Source of the DNA: CAZPXZ01 sp965221505
GTDB lineage: Bacteria > Pseudomonadota > Alphaproteobacteria > Rhodobacterales > CAZPXZ01
Direction of reading: 5' to 3'
DNA: 64,000 bases
Assembly (NCBI GenBank): GCA_965221505.1
Contig: CBDCSI010000002.1
Location: forward strand, 1,302,001 to 1,366,000
Position 1 is the first letter of the stretch, and the number at the start of each line of letters is the position of its first letter. Position numbers and translations under genes: made by a program. The notes under the pieces are model-generated. The model saw nothing but the letters and a program-made list of their open reading frames with translations, did no database searches and was not told the DNA's origin. Positions 62,275 to 64,000 of this stretch are shown in pieces.

Positions 62275-63321
62275 ATGACCCAATCCTTTCCTCCCGCACA
62301 TGCGCCGAACCGGCGGGACGTTCTCCGCTACGGCGCCGCCGCCGGCGCGGCGGCCAGCGTCTTCTCGCTGATATCGGTGAACGCGCTCGGCGCCGATTCG
62401 GCACAGGTGCAGATGCAGCTCGGCTGGCTCGCCAGCAACGGCATTCTCGGCGAGGTCGTCGCCAAGCGCACCGGCATCTACGCGGAAGAGGGCATCGAAC
62501 TCGAAGTGATCCCGGGCGGGCCGGGCGTGGACGGCGTGGCGTCGGTCGCGGCCGGCCGGGCCGAGTCCGGGCAGCTTTCCTCCAGCCCCTCGCTGATGCT
62601 GGCGCGGTCGGCCGGCATTCCCGTCAAGGCCTTCGCGGCCGGGTACCAGCGGCATCCTTTCACCTACTTCTCCCTGGAGAACAACCCGATCCGCACCCCG
62701 GCGGACATGGTCGGCAAGACCATTGCGACGCAGCCGACCGCGGTCATCCTGCTCCGGGCGCTGCTGGCCAAGAACGGCATCGCGGAGGATCAGGTCGAGA
62801 TCGTCAACATGGGCAGCGACATGAACCAGCTGCTGACCGGTCAGGCGCAGGCCGTGACCGGATGGATGACCAACACCAACGCGCTGAAGGTGCTCGGCGA
62901 GGGCCGGGTCGACATGATGCTCTGGGACGCGGGCATCCAGCTCTACGCCAACGTGTACTACACCACCGACGAGATGCTGGCGGACCACTCGGACGTTCTG
63001 ACCCGTTACCTGCGCGGATCCGCGCGGGGTTGGGGCGCGGCGAAGGCGGACCCGGCTGCCGCCGTCGACCATCTCGTCGCCGAATATCCCAACCTGGATC
63101 ACGCGAGCGAGATGGAGGCGGTCTCCGGCGTGCTCGGCTTCTCGTTCAACGACACCACCATGTCCGAAGGCTGGGCCGCGATGAACGCCGGCAACTGGCA
63201 GGCGCAGATCGACACCTACGCCGGTCTGGACCAGTTCCAGGGCGACGTGCCGACCGTGGACGACGTGATGACTCTGGCCATCCTCGAAGCGACGGCCGAG
63301 ACCCGGATGGAGATCGGCTGA
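62275..63321 (+). CDS. ABC transporter substrate-binding protein, NMT1/THI5-like, Tat-exported
   Basis: The 348-aa precursor has a twin-arginine signal (NRRDVLRYGAAAGAAASV). The mature part starts VQMQLGWLASNGILGEVVAKRTGIYAEEGIELEVIPGG, the usual NMT1/ThiY-like opening, and has GKTIATQPTAVILLRALL and TGWMTNTNALKVLG. Relatives bind thiamine-pyrimidine precursors, riboflavin, sulfonates or nitrate. A Tat signal is shared with the SBP at 20617. The transporter ATPase follows at 63513. Confidence 0.88.
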   Translation: MTQSFPPAHAPNRRDVLRYGAAAGAAASVFSLISVNALGADSAQVQMQLGWLASNGILGEVVAKRTGIYAEEGIELEVIPGGPGVDGVASVAAGRAESGQLSSSPSLMLARSAGIPVKAFAAGYQRHPFTYFSLENNPIRTPADMVGKTIATQPTAVILLRALLAKNGIAEDQVEIVNMGSDMNQLLTGQAQAVTGWMTNTNALKVLGEGRVDMMLWDAGIQLYANVYYTTDEMLADHSDVLTRYLRGSARGWGAAKADPAAAVDHLVAEYPNLDHASEMEAVSGVLGFSFNDTTMSEGWAAMNAGNWQAQIDTYAGLDQFQGDVPTVDDVMTLAILEATAETRMEIG

Positions 63322-63512
63322 ACCGGAACCCGCCCGGCCTGTGCGGCGGCGCTGGCCGTCGCATGGCCGGGGAGTCCCGTGCCGGCAGCGAGCCCCGCAA
63401 GCCCGATCGCGTCGCCGAGGCGTCCGGGCTTGCGCGAGCCGAGGCGCCGGAGCCTTCGGGCGTCACGCGCATGGTGGCGCGCCTGCAACTCCGCCGCATT
63501 CTGGAGCCGTAG

Positions 63513-64000
63513 ATGAGGTCATCTCGCACACGCCGCTCCTCCGGCAACGGCAGCGCCATCGAGGTGCGTAACCTCTCCGTGCGCTTCGACGGCGACGCCG
63601 GTACGGTGACCGCCCTGGAGGGCGTCGATCTCGACGTGCCCGAGGGCGGACTCGTCACCATGCTCGGCCCCTCCGGATGCGGCAAGTCCACCCTCCTGCG
63701 CGCCATCGCGGACCTCGTTCCGGTGAGCGAAGGGAGCATCGCGGTGTTCGGCGGGAGCCCGGCCGACGCCCGAAGCTCCCGCGATTTCTCTTTCGTGTTC
63801 CAGGATTCGACCCTGATGCCCTGGCGCACCGCGCTCGAGAACGTCCGGCTGCCGCTGGAGGTGGCGCGGAACGGGCGCTCGACCGAGGGAGACTCGACCC
63901 CGGAGGAAATGCTCCGGCTCGTCGGCCTCTCCGGCTGGGAGTCGGCCCTGCCGCACGAGCTGTCGGGCGGCATGCGCCAGCGCGTCGCCATCGCGCGCGC
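63513..64000 (+). CDS. ABC transporter ATP-binding protein (partial, runs off the window)
   Basis: The first 163 codons are present from ATG 63513. Walker A GPSGCGKST is at 52-60, the Q-loop SFVFQDSTLMPWRT at about 93-106, and the signature LSGGMRQR at about 150-157; the Walker B end lies outside the window. The wording after the Q-loop (LMPWRT) fits SsuB/TauB/ThiZ ATPases that serve NMT1-type binding proteins. The permease gene should follow beyond the window. Confidence 0.9.
   Translation, partial: MRSSRTRRSSGNGSAIEVRNLSVRFDGDAGTVTALEGVDLDVPEGGLVTMLGPSGCGKSTLLRAIADLVPVSEGSIAVFGGSPADARSSRDFSFVFQDSTLMPWRTALENVRLPLEVARNGRSTEGDSTPEEMLRLVGLSGWESALPHELSGGMRQRVAIAR

Noticed and set aside
61521..63512. 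A 663-codon plus-strand frame crossing the defence operon start and the NMT1-like gene
   Set aside because: It is a shifted reading of the NMT1-like gene and has no motif; the true frame starts at 62275. Its last 49 codons (from ATG 63363 to a stop adjoining the ATPase start) also show no support.

Overview
The window is GC-rich, densely coded DNA that reads as an alphaproteobacterial chromosome. The support is the gene content: a TIGR02186-type exported protein overlapping a TauE/SafE permease, a mutM / ubiE-ubiB arrangement, an Irr-like Fur regulator, SmoEFGK-type polyol transport, PreT-PreA pyrimidine catabolism and a Tat-dependent SBP. A Rhodospirillales-like or marine/symbiotic lineage is possible, but that is inference.

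Layout. 1-983 is the end of an AAA ATPase gene cut by the window edge. 1952-2593 is a four-helix membrane protein. 2785-4504 is the TIGR02186/TauE pair. 5110-7953 is a large surface protein with Ig-like and fibronectin III domains and a beta-barrel-like end. 8601-8890 is a tRNA-Lys(UUU) gene split by a 214-nt group I intron. 8915-14591 is a minus-strand acyl-CoA/organic-acid cluster (double MaoC, FAD oxidase, enoyl-CoA hydratase, malonyl-CoA-synthetase-like ligase, TauE-like permease). 15071-18550 is a lower-GC island: a frameshifted small gene, a decayed IS1595-like transposase, and a Dam methylase with a PD-(D/E)xK-like partner. 19082-21651 is a sulfonate/nitrate-type ABC transporter, divergent from a sulfatase (21909-23435). 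23656-29435 is mostly housekeeping (VOC protein, EamA transporter, mutM, ubiE, ubiB, 2-hydroxyacid dehydrogenase). 29729-38131 holds a solo AAA ATPase, preT-preA and a polyol ABC operon. 38605-41773 holds a small conserved-looking gene, a ketopantoate reductase, moeB and cysK.

41972-43248 is a tandem 638-bp duplication that includes a truncated copy of the neighbouring SRPBCC gene and an inverted-repeat-bounded small ORF. 43716-50529 returns to ordinary genes: coaBC, an SH3 protein, a Fur/Irr regulator, a phosphotransferase and a two-gene FAD oxidoreductase operon of the hcn/opine-oxidase type.

50859-61731 is a defence and mobile region. It holds a broken HigA-like antitoxin next to a helicase fragment, a band-7 protein, an orphan Phd antitoxin and an intact HigA-like antitoxin. 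An IS66-type element follows (18-bp perfect terminal inverted repeats, 8-bp target duplication) that carries its own adenine methylase. Last is a Gabija-like operon: OLD/TOPRIM nuclease (GajA-like), UvrD-like helicase (GajB-like) and two small, tightly coupled, unrecognised genes upstream. The broken antitoxin/helicase locus at 50859-51742 is a paralogous, uninterrupted version of the locus the IS66 element entered. 62275-64000 begins another ABC transporter (NMT1/THI5-type SBP and ATPase) that runs off the window.
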